Assembly: GCA_017561615.1 (NCBI GenBank)
Contig: JAFZBT010000065.1
Span: forward strand, 1-5,697
DNA: 5,697 bases
Source of the DNA: Erysipelotrichaceae bacterium
Lineage (GTDB): Bacteria; Bacillota_I; Bacilli_A; Erysipelotrichales; Erysipelotrichaceae
Reading direction: 5' to 3'
The notes under the pieces were generated by a model, which was not told where the DNA came from, searched no databases, and worked only from the letters and a program-made list of their open reading frames with translations. Below are positions 1-5,164 of the stretch, piece after piece. Both the position numbers and the translations under genes were made by a program. The stretch's first letter is position 1; each line of letters starts with the position of its first letter.

Positions 1-906
1 CTGAAGTCCGGCCAGGTCAAAGCAGGGGGCATAAAGCATCGCCATCAGCGGATCAGCGCCGTGATAGCCGTTGACGTCCCACTGGTGATAGAGCTTCAGC
101 AGCCTGTAAGGATTGGTGTTGGTTATGCTGATGCCGTCGGCAAAGGCGGCATTTATATCGTATTTCTGACAGTATTCAAGCAGCAGCTGGCCGTATTTCT
201 GCCTGTCGGTCACCGCGATAACGCAGTCATCCAGGCTGATGTTGTTCTCGAATATGTGATTAAGGGTATTCTCGACTTCGTTGGAATTGCCGTAGGCCCT
301 GATGAAACTGACATTGTCGAAAGGCCGGCGCTGGACGCCGAACAGTTCGCACAGACTCATTTTCCTTACTCCGTCTTTCGAGAGCACCCGCAGAAGCTCC
401 GCTTCCAGCGGCAGCAGCGGGAATTCCTGAAGCTCAATGAATTCAGCTTCCGCTGCCGGTCCCTTTTCAATGACCTGCCTGATGACATCGATGCTGTCCC
501 TGCGGCCGGCCAGCATTTCCCGGTAGCGGTCATATACTTCCAGAAGACTGCGGTTCTTCTCAGCGAAACTGCTCTCCCGGACCAGTTTCTCCATCTGCTT
601 ACGTTCATCAGCGACTATCAGGCTGCGCAGCAGCTTCAGTGCCCGGGCGAGGTTTACGGCATCGGCAAAGGAAGCGTTACAGAAGGCGGGGACCTGTTTC
701 ATGCAGCTACTGATCATGTACCGGCTCTCGCTCTCGCTTACGGCCGGATCGCCGATCACGCCCTTTCTCATTAACATGTCGTCAGCGAGCGAGAAGGCGG
801 AACTGTAGATCCGGACGGCAAAAGAGCCCTGTCCGTGCAGGGCCAGGCTCCTGATCATTTCGGTACGGTCAGCTCCTGGAGCAAGAATGATGGTTTCTCT
901 TATCAT
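1..906 (-). CDS. AddB-like / PD-(D/E)XK nuclease-helicase family protein, N-terminal part (3' end outside window)
   Basis: The minus strand stays open from an ATG at 906 to the window edge (302 codons), so the gene is truncated at its C-terminus. The protein begins MIRETIILAPGAD and is largely helical. Around residues 200-270 it carries a block, FIRAYGNSNEVENTL followed by a conserved Leu-Asp-x-Cys and a GISITNTNP stretch. I recognise this block from AddB-like exonuclease/helicase proteins that end in a PD-(D/E)XK nuclease domain. Such proteins work with an AddA/UvrD-type helicase in double-strand break processing; the nuclease domain would lie outside the window. No Walker A motif (GxxGxGK[ST]) is visible near the N-terminus. 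Two ATGs compete, at 912 and 906. The AAAAGG ribosome site lies 3 bases from the first and 9 from the second, so I prefer 906. The family call rests on remembered motifs and is moderate. Confidence 0.55.
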   Translation of the reverse strand, partial: MIRETIILAPGADRTEMIRSLALHGQGSFAVRIYSSAFSLADDMLMRKGVIGDPAVSESESRYMISSCMKQVPAFCNASFADAVNLARALKLLRSLIVADERKQMEKLVRESSFAEKNRSLLEVYDRYREMLAGRRDSIDVIRQVIEKGPAAEAEFIELQEFPLLPLEAELLRVLSKDGVRKMSLCELFGVQRRPFDNVSFIRAYGNSNEVENTLNHIFENNISLDDCVIAVTDRQKYGQLLLEYCQKYDINAAFADGISITNTNPYRLLKLYHQWDVNGYHGADPLMAMLYAPCFDLAGLQ

Positions 907-931
907 ATTCATTTGCCTTTTCTATGGCTTA

Positions 932-940
932 ATTATACCA
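932..940 (-). promoter_or_regulatory. Extended -10 promoter of the AddB-like gene
   Basis: The minus strand reads TGGTATAAT, a perfect -10 with an upstream TG. No good -35 hexamer is found 16-18 bases further up, so the extended -10 probably carries recognition. Predicted transcription starts near 925, giving a leader of under 20 bases that contains the AAAAGG ribosome site. It lies just downstream of the rimO terminator, so the AddB-like gene appears to be its own transcription unit. Confidence 0.6.
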
Positions 941-965
941 CAGTAACGAATTCTCTCGCTGTCCG

Positions 966-1000
966 AAAAAAGGTACGGAAAACGGCAGCTCCGGCTGCCG
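966..1000 (-). terminator. Intrinsic terminator of rimO
   Basis: On the minus strand a 7-bp GC-rich stem, CGGCAGC / GCTGCCG, closes a CGGA loop (983-1000). It is followed at once by TTTT and, after a short gap, by a second T run (966-971). It sits 24 bases beyond the rimO stop codon and ahead of the next promoter. Confidence 0.75.
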
Positions 1001-1023
1001 CTGTTTCAGTTTCCTTTAACATT

Positions 1024-2316
1024 CTATTCTTCTGTTTCTCCATAGAGATCGTATTTCTCAGCTGCCGTTATCCTTACCCGGACAAATTCTCCGGGCTTGA
1101 GATAGCGGTTGGAAGTGAAGAAGACATGTCCGTCAATGTCATCGGGAGCGTGCATCCAGCCCCGTCCCTGCCAGTAGGAGGAATTCATGCTCTTCTTTCT
1201 TTCCGTCAGTACTTCAATGGTCTTTCCCACGTAACGCTGATTATTCTCCAGGGAGATCTCTGCCTGCCGGCTCATGAGCCTGTCCAGACGTCTTTGTGCA
1301 ACCTCGCCGTCAACCTGATCAGGCAAGCGGTAAGCACCCGTTCCCTCTTCGCGGGAATAGGCGAAGGCGCCAAGGCGGTCCCATCTGATCGTTTCCGTCA
1401 GATCCATCAGCTCCTGGAAGTCCTCTTCCTTCTCCTGCGGGAAGCCGACGATCACCGTCGTGCGCAGGATCGGATCGGCGAACTTTTCCCGGACGTCGCT
1501 GACCGTCTTCAGAATGTCCCGCTTTCTGCCCCGGCGGTTCATCAGCTTCAGGATGCGGTCACAGCCATGCTGGGAAGGAATGTCGAAATAGGGGATGACC
1601 TTTTCCAGTGAGGCCATGGTATCAAGCAGACCGTCATAGATCTCATCAGGATACATGTACAGCACCCTGATCCAGTGGAAATCCATCCTGTTGAGTTCAA
1701 TGAGCAGTTCGTGCAGTCTCAGCTGTCCGTAGAGATCCTTTCCGTACATGGTGGAATCCTGGGCGATGATGTTGAGTTCCCTGACCCCAATGGCTTCCAG
1801 CTGCCTGGCGTTTTCCAGCACCTGTTCAAAGGGAACGGACTGATAGCGTCCCCTGATCAGGGGAATGGCGCAGAAGGTACAGTGGTTGGAACAGCCGTCG
1901 GCGATCCGCAGATAGGAAGTATATGGCTCGGTGGCCAGCACGATCTCCTTCTGGCAGACGGTTTCACTGCGCAGCGTCTCATTGAGGATCTTTTCCATGT
2001 CGCGGTATTCGTCAATGGAGATGAAGCGGTCCACTTCCGGCAGTTCCGCTTCCAGTTCCTTGCGGTAGCGCTGGACCAGACAGCCCATGGCGATCAGACA
2101 GCGGCAGCGGCCGGCCTTGTAGTCCGCCATCTCCAGGATCGTGTTGATGGATTCCTGCTTGGCGGACTCGATGAAACCGCAGGTATTGACGATGATGGCG
2201 TCAGCCTTCCGGGGGTCCGAAACAAAGCAGTGACCTGCCGCCTTAAGGAACGACAGGGCATTCTGCGTATCGATGAGATTCTTGGAACATCCCAGAGAAA
2301 CCAGTCCTATTTTCAT
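1024..2316 (-). CDS. rimO: Ribosomal protein S12 methylthiotransferase RimO
   Basis: Radical-SAM methylthiotransferase that adds a methylthio group to an aspartate of ribosomal protein S12, in the cytoplasm on or near the ribosome. The 430-residue length is normal for RimO. The N-terminal MTTase domain has the three expected cysteines: C10 (SLGCSKN), C46 (NTCGF) and C79 (MGCL), which bind the auxiliary [4Fe-4S] cluster. The radical-SAM CxxxCxxC is at C142, C146 and C149 (GCSNHCTFC). A TRAM-type domain fills the last ~65 residues. SLGCSKN at the N-terminus and the YxDIPxQH motif favour RimO over MiaB or MtaB. One oddity is that the latter reads YFDIPSQHGCDR, where RimO usually has Leu before Gln and Ala-Ser after His. 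The ATG at 2316 follows GGTGAT five bases upstream. The gene is transcribed alone, divergent from the tRNA operon. Confidence 0.95.
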   Translation of the reverse strand: MKIGLVSLGCSKNLIDTQNALSFLKAAGHCFVSDPRKADAIIVNTCGFIESAKQESINTILEMADYKAGRCRCLIAMGCLVQRYRKELEAELPEVDRFISIDEYRDMEKILNETLRSETVCQKEIVLATEPYTSYLRIADGCSNHCTFCAIPLIRGRYQSVPFEQVLENARQLEAIGVRELNIIAQDSTMYGKDLYGQLRLHELLIELNRMDFHWIRVLYMYPDEIYDGLLDTMASLEKVIPYFDIPSQHGCDRILKLMNRRGRKRDILKTVSDVREKFADPILRTTVIVGFPQEKEEDFQELMDLTETIRWDRLGAFAYSREEGTGAYRLPDQVDGEVAQRRLDRLMSRQAEISLENNQRYVGKTIEVLTERKKSMNSSYWQGRGWMHAPDDIDGHVFFTSNRYLKPGEFVRVRITAAEKYDLYGETEE

Positions 2317-2350
2317 GAAAAATCACCCACCATCATTTTAATGGAATTCA

Positions 2351-2356
2351 TTTATA
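2351..2356 (-). promoter_or_regulatory. Weak candidate -10 for rimO
   Basis: The minus strand reads TATAAA 34 bases upstream of the rimO ATG, inside an AT-rich stretch with a T7 run just above it. I find no -35 at proper spacing (TTGGTG is only 13 bases away). This is the best candidate in the divergent rimO/tRNA gap, but weak. Confidence 0.25.
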
Positions 2357-2382
2357 AAATCACTCAATTCACCAAAAAAATG

Positions 2383-2411
2383 TTGAACAGCGAAAATTAA
2401 GATGCTATAAT
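2383..2411 (+). promoter_or_regulatory. Sigma-A-type promoter of the tRNA operon
   Basis: TTGAAC (2383-2388), a 17-base spacer and TATAAT (2406-2411), with TGC immediately before the -10, giving an extended -10. This is the strongest promoter in the window. Transcription should begin near 2418, leaving a leader of about 22 bases before the first tRNA. Confidence 0.9.
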
Positions 2412-2439
2412 GTTCAAGCATGGCCCTGAGGGTGGCTAT

Positions 2440-2516
2440 CGGGATGTCGCACAGCTTGGTAGTGCACCTGGTTTGGGACCAGGGGGTCGCAGGTTCAAAT
2501 CCTGTCATCCCGACCA
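2440..2516 (+). tRNA. tRNA-Pro (anticodon TGG)
   Basis: Cloverleaf of 77 bases with encoded CCA. The acceptor stem CGGGATG / CATCCCG pairs fully. The D stem is GCAC/GTGC and the anticodon stem is CCTGG/CCAGG with loop TTTGGGA. The T stem is GCAGG/CCTGT with loop TTCAAAT. This is the first gene of the six-tRNA operon. Confidence 0.97.
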
Positions 2517-2519
2517 TGT

Positions 2520-2596
2520 GGCGGGATAGCTTAGTTGGTTAGAGCGCTCGGTTCATACCCGGGAGGTCGTGAGTTCGAATCTCACTCCCGCTACCA
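2520..2596 (+). tRNA. Elongator tRNA-Met (anticodon CAT)
   Basis: Cloverleaf of 77 bases with encoded CCA. Acceptor GGCGGGA pairs with TCCCGCT, leaving a G1-U72 wobble pair like the Bacillus elongator Met tRNA as I remember it. The anticodon loop is TTCATAC. Pair 1-72 is formed, which excludes the initiator, and the body does not resemble tRNA-Ile2. The gene begins three bases after the preceding CCA. Confidence 0.92.
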
Positions 2597-2606
2597 TTTA
2601 TCTTAT

Positions 2607-2683
<77 letters not shown>

Positions 2684-2684
2684 C

Positions 2685-2775
2685 GGAGGAATACCCAAGT
2701 GGCTTAAGGGTCCGGTCTTGAAAACCGGTAGGTCGGGAAACTGGCGCCAGGGTTCGAATCCCTGTTCCTCCGCCA
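2685..2775 (+). tRNA. tRNA-Ser (anticodon TGA)
   Basis: Class II tRNA of 91 bases with encoded CCA. Acceptor GGAGGAA pairs with TTCCTCC, discriminator G. Anticodon stem CCGGT/ACCGG encloses loop CTTGAAA. A long variable arm of about 20 bases follows, as expected for serine. Only one base separates it from the preceding tRNA, so the array must be cut by processing. Confidence 0.96.
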
Positions 2776-2781
2776 TCACAT

Positions 2782-2858
<77 letters not shown>

Positions 2859-2859
2859 T

Positions 2860-2935
<76 letters not shown>

Positions 2936-2942
2936 CTTACAG

Positions 2943-2972
2943 AAAAACAGCAGCGATGCTGTTTTTGTTTTG
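2943..2972 (+). terminator. Intrinsic terminator of the tRNA operon
   Basis: A 10-bp stem, AAAAACAGCA / TGCTGTTTTT, encloses a GCGA tetraloop and runs into a T-rich tail (TTTTTGTTTTG). It lies directly after tRNA-Phe. Its tail reaches the expected -35 zone of the Nudix gene promoter. Confidence 0.92.
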
Positions 2973-2986
2973 CGTGGGAAAGGGGA

Positions 2987-2995
2987 TGCTATAAT
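2987..2995 (+). promoter_or_regulatory. Extended -10 promoter of the Nudix gene
   Basis: TGCTATAAT, identical to the extended -10 of the tRNA operon. The -35 zone falls on the tail of the tRNA terminator and reads GTTTTG or TTTTGC at 16-17 bases, a poor match. Transcription would begin near 3002, with a leader of only about 11 bases before the ATG at 3013. Confidence 0.65.
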
Positions 2996-3012
2996 GGGAA
3001 ACAGAGAGATAC

Positions 3013-3528
3013 ATGGAAATGGAAGAAAGATGGGACCTTTACGATCATGACCGTCAGAGTCTGGGGATAACCATCAGACGGGGCGAACCGATTCCGGCCG
3101 GATGTTACCACCTGGTCGTTCACTTCTGTCTTTTCAGCAGCGACGGCAGACTTCTCTGCCAGCGCCGTTCCCTTACCAAGCCTACCTATCCGTATTTCTG
3201 GGATGTCACGGTCGGCGGCGCCGCTCTGGCCGGGGAAACCAGTCAGCAGGCTGTCCACCGGGAAGTGCTGGAGGAGATCGGTCTGGACATCGATTTCTCA
3301 GCCATGGAGCCGGCCTTCAGCAACGTCTTCATTGAATTCATCGATGACTACTACTTCCTGGTCATGGACATAGACCCCTCTGCTCTTTCCCTGCAGAAGG
3401 AAGAGGTCTGCGCTGTGCGCTTCTTCACTCTGAAGGAAGTCAGAAGGATGATCAGGGATAAGGACTTCGTCCAGTTTTCCGCCATTGACCAGATACAGGA
3501 AGTCCACGGACAGCTGTTCGGAGAATGA
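3013..3528 (+). CDS. Nudix hydrolase (YfcD/IDI-like subgroup)
   Basis: Cytoplasmic hydrolase of a nucleoside-diphosphate-linked substrate or related diphosphate. The exact substrate cannot be told from the sequence. The 171-residue protein has a perfect Nudix box, G-x5-E-x7-R-E-U-x-E-E-x-G-U, at residues 69-91 (G69, E75, R83, E84, E87, E88, G90), which binds the metal ions and acts in catalysis. The N-terminal WDLYDHDRQSLG, the HLVVHF strand and the phrase FWDVTVGGAALAGE are typical of the Nudix subgroup related in fold to isopentenyl-diphosphate isomerase. I see no reason to call it a true isomerase. The start at 3013 is preceded by a weak purine-rich site (GAGAGA). A second ATG at 3019 is possible. 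It is transcribed alone between the tRNA operon and a convergent region. Confidence 0.88.
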   Translation: MEMEERWDLYDHDRQSLGITIRRGEPIPAGCYHLVVHFCLFSSDGRLLCQRRSLTKPTYPYFWDVTVGGAALAGETSQQAVHREVLEEIGLDIDFSAMEPAFSNVFIEFIDDYYFLVMDIDPSALSLQKEEVCAVRFFTLKEVRRMIRDKDFVQFSAIDQIQEVHGQLFGE

Positions 3529-3559
3529 AAAAAGGAAATAGTGGGCAATCTATTTCCTT
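3526..3559 (-). terminator. Minus-strand hairpin terminator overlapping the Nudix stop codon
   Basis: A 10-bp inverted repeat, AAGGAAATAG (3532-3541) and CTATTTCCTT (3550-3559), has an 8-base loop. On the minus strand the stem runs into six T (3533-3528), the polarity of an intrinsic terminator. On the plus strand it is followed by CGTAAAAC, without a T run, so it is a poor terminator for the Nudix gene. Confidence 0.55.
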
Positions 3560-3598
3560 CGTAAAACAAGAATAATGGGGTAAAAATTGTTCTTGTTC
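3526..3598 (-). ncRNA. Candidate small RNA (about 73 nt)
   Basis: A minus-strand TGCTATACT would start transcription near 3598 at a G. The RNA would begin with a hairpin, AACAAGAA / TTCTTGTT (3590-3597 with 3565-3572, 17-base loop). It would end in the AAGGAAATAG / CTATTTCCTT hairpin plus T run. No open reading frame of useful size is present. The evidence is purely structural, and I do not recognise a known RNA family. The alternative is a back-up terminator for read-through from deoD. Confidence 0.25.
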
Positions 3599-3599
3599 A

Positions 3600-3655
3600 C
3601 CCAAAGTATAGCATAGCCAAAATGCATAATGCTTGAAAAACGCTCATAATTTGGG
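3600..3655. repeat. Nested inverted repeats in an AT-rich gap
   Basis: CCCAAA (3600-3605) and TTTGGG (3650-3655) bracket a 44-base interior. That interior holds AGCAT (3611-3615 region) and ATGCT (3629-3633 region) as a second inverted pair. The arms are short, but the nesting lets the whole stretch fold as one branched hairpin. The surrounding 225-base gap (3529-3753) has no gene I can support. It could be a remnant of a small mobile element end, or regulatory; the sequence does not decide. Confidence 0.35.
3605..3613 (-). promoter_or_regulatory. Candidate extended -10 within the AT-rich gap
   Basis: The minus strand reads TGCTATACT, one base off the TGCTATAAT seen at three other promoters here. 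No convincing -35 lies 16-18 bases upstream. It would drive the candidate small RNA that ends near 3526. Confidence 0.35.
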
Positions 3656-3674
3656 ACAATCAGACCGAAGTTTT

Positions 3675-3710
3675 TTCAAAAGAACTGACAATTTCGTCAG
3701 TTCTCTTTTC
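3675..3710 (-). terminator. Hairpin terminator of the pgsA-deoD operon (possibly bidirectional)
   Basis: A 9-bp inverted repeat, AGAACTGAC (3681-3689) and GTCAGTTCT (3696-3704), has a 6-base loop. On the minus strand it lies about 50 bases after the deoD stop and is followed by TTTG. On the plus strand it is followed by CTTTTCATTTG. Both tails are modest, so it could end transcription from deoD and from the Nudix gene. Confidence 0.6.
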
Positions 3711-3753
3711 ATTTGTTCAAATTGTTTGATCCCGTTTTTCCGGCAGAGGTTTC

Positions 3754-4461
3754 TCAGTCGGCGATGGCGGTCTCCAGCGCCACTTCGATCATGTGCGTCA
3801 GATTCATCTCGGCGTCATTCTGGCTGATCTCCTCACCGGTCTCCATGTTGATGGTGTTGGTGAAGATGGCCAGCGCCTTGCCGCCGTACGCCAGGGCATT
3901 GCAGTAGAGACCGTAGCTCTCCATTTCACTGCCGATGGTGCCCATCCTGGCCCAGGCTCTCCAGACCTTGTCGTCGCGGTAGAGAACGTCTGAGCAGGAA
4001 ACGTTACCGACGTGATAACGGTAGCCCAGCCGGTCCGCTGCCTCAGTCGCCTTCTTCAGCAGTCCGTAGTCGCAGGTAGCTGCCAGCGTTCCCGGCAGCT
4101 CAAACTGGCTGGCATAGTTGGAATCGGTGCAGGCACCGATGGCCATGATGATGTCGCCCAGTTCGATTCCCGGCTGCATGCCTCCGGAAGTGCCGATGCG
4201 GATCAGATTTTTGCACTTGTAGACATTATACAGTTCGTAGGAATAGATGCCGATGGAGGGAATGCCCATGCCGGTCGCCATGACCGACACTCTCTTGCCC
4301 TTGTAGTAGCCGGTGTAGCCGTAGGCGCAGCGGATGGTGTTGAAGCACTGCGCGTTTTCCAGATACCTTTCCGCAATGAACTTCGCCCTCAGCGGATCAC
4401 CCGGCAGCAATACCGATTCGGCGATGTCGCCGACTTCAGCCTGATTGTGCCATGTACTCAT
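3754..4461 (-). CDS. deoD: DeoD-type purine nucleoside phosphorylase homologue with altered catalytic residues
   Basis: Family role: reversible phosphorolysis of purine (deoxy)ribonucleosides to base and pentose-1-phosphate, as a cytoplasmic hexamer. The 235 residues match the family length. Landmarks of the E. coli enzyme are present: H5 near the N-terminus, the phosphate-binding LLPGDPLRA (G21, R25), R44, R88 in IRIGTSGG, and the GACTDSN strand. Y161 and the EMES ribose-binding motif (M180, E181) are also present. The last active-site loop departs: a gapless alignment anchored on KAL and on MIxxALE puts Ile204 where E. coli has the catalytic Asp of TVSDH, and Ala217 where it has the catalytic Arg. 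The fold call is firm. The purine specificity is less so, and a changed substrate or role is possible. It starts one base after the pgsA stop (TAA-C-ATG) with its AAAGGA site inside pgsA, so translation is probably coupled. Confidence 0.85.
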   Translation of the reverse strand: MSTWHNQAEVGDIAESVLLPGDPLRAKFIAERYLENAQCFNTIRCAYGYTGYYKGKRVSVMATGMGIPSIGIYSYELYNVYKCKNLIRIGTSGGMQPGIELGDIIMAIGACTDSNYASQFELPGTLAATCDYGLLKKATEAADRLGYRYHVGNVSCSDVLYRDDKVWRAWARMGTIGSEMESYGLYCNALAYGGKALAIFTNTINMETGEEISQNDAEMNLTHMIEVALETAIAD

Positions 4462-4462
4462 G

Positions 4463-5050
4463 TTACTTCTTTCCTTTCAGCAGATTATTATCCTTTATGA
4501 TCTGCCAGTGCATGATTGAATATCTTGCGCCGACATATACAACCGCAGCGGACAGAACCGCGGCGATTATCCACACATAGACTGAGGGCACCTTGGTGAA
4601 GATCAGCAGCAGGCCCACGGCAACGTCGATCAGTACTGTGACTATCTTGCCGAACAGCCTGGCCCTGACGATTTCCGGGTCGTATCTGACCAGCCAGAGG
4701 TTCATGATGCTCATGTAGATCTCCTTGACCGCAAAGATGATGACAAACAGCTTCATCGGCGGGTAATTGCCCATGACGGCAATCGCCAGAATGCCCTGCA
4801 GAAGCTTGTCAGAGACCGGGTCGATGATCTTGCCCCACTGGGTGATCATGTTGAATTTCCGGGCAATGTAGCCGTCCAGAGCATCGGTAAACATGGCAAC
4901 GCCAAGCACGGCAAAGGCGCGGACATAGTCACTGGTGTCTGTTGCCCGGCGGTACATAAGAAGAAATACCGGTAACATGATCAGCCGGATATAGCTGAGC
5001 AGGTTTGGTATGTTGAAGTAATCCTTCAGTTTCATGTCCTTCAGTTCCAT
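4463..5050 (-). CDS. pgsA: CDP-alcohol phosphatidyltransferase, probably CDP-diacylglycerol-glycerol-3-phosphate 3-phosphatidyltransferase PgsA
   Basis: Integral membrane enzyme that transfers a phosphatidyl group from CDP-diacylglycerol, most likely to glycerol-3-phosphate, the first committed step to phosphatidylglycerol and cardiolipin. The 195-residue protein has the full CAP signature D-x2-D-G-x2-A-R-x8-G-x3-D-x3-D (D56, D59, G60, A63, R64, G73, D77, D81), which binds metal and CDP. The N-terminal NIPNLLSYIRL resembles the PgsA N-terminus. About five to six hydrophobic segments follow (roughly 20-33, 44-55, 84-95, 100-120, 135-152, 156-175). The acceptor alcohol is inferred from family habit. 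I start at 5050. An ATG at 5101 is in frame, but the stretch between contains the promoter -10, so it would not be on the main transcript. No ribosome site precedes 5050. Another in-frame ATG at 5035 follows AAGGAC but with only one base of spacing. Confidence 0.88.
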   Translation of the reverse strand: MELKDMKLKDYFNIPNLLSYIRLIMLPVFLLMYRRATDTSDYVRAFAVLGVAMFTDALDGYIARKFNMITQWGKIIDPVSDKLLQGILAIAVMGNYPPMKLFVIIFAVKEIYMSIMNLWLVRYDPEIVRARLFGKIVTVLIDVAVGLLLIFTKVPSVYVWIIAAVLSAAVVYVGARYSIMHWQIIKDNNLLKGKK

Positions 5051-5056
5051 GTCTTG

Positions 5057-5065
5057 ATTATAGCA
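5057..5065 (-). promoter_or_regulatory. Extended -10 promoter of the pgsA-deoD operon
   Basis: The minus strand reads TGCTATAAT, then six bases (CAAGAC), then the ATG at 5050. Transcription would be expected at or within a base or two of that A. A TTGAGA lies 21 bases above the -10, too far for a normal -35. The promoter follows directly on the terminator of the upstream gene. Confidence 0.7.
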
Positions 5066-5106
5066 CAAAGACTTCCTCACGTATCTCAACAAGCCCGGCA
5101 TTTCCC

Positions 5107-5138
5107 GGATAAAAACGGATCAGCCATCTGATCCGTTC
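5107..5138 (-). terminator. Intrinsic terminator of the DUF62 gene
   Basis: On the minus strand AACGGATCAG (5137-5128) pairs with CTGATCCGTT (5123-5114) over 10 bp around an ATGG loop and ends in a T run (5115-5111). It lies 27 bases beyond the stop codon of the right-hand gene and separates it from the pgsA promoter. Confidence 0.9.
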
Positions 5139-5164
5139 ATTACTGATCTATGGAGAAGCAGCGG

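Noticed and set aside
61..2400. Long plus-strand open frames (61-774, 835-1611, 1675-2400)
   Set aside because: They lie antisense to the AddB-like gene and rimO, have no family motifs and no ribosome sites, and arise from the G+C-rich codons of the real genes.
4012..4500. Plus-strand open frame of 162 codons opposite deoD
   Set aside because: It is a shadow of deoD. The minus-strand frame carries clear family motifs and this one has none.
5051..5101. Upstream start of pgsA at 5101
   Set aside because: The added 17 residues do not resemble the PgsA N-terminus, and their coding stretch contains the TGCTATAAT promoter, directly after a terminator.
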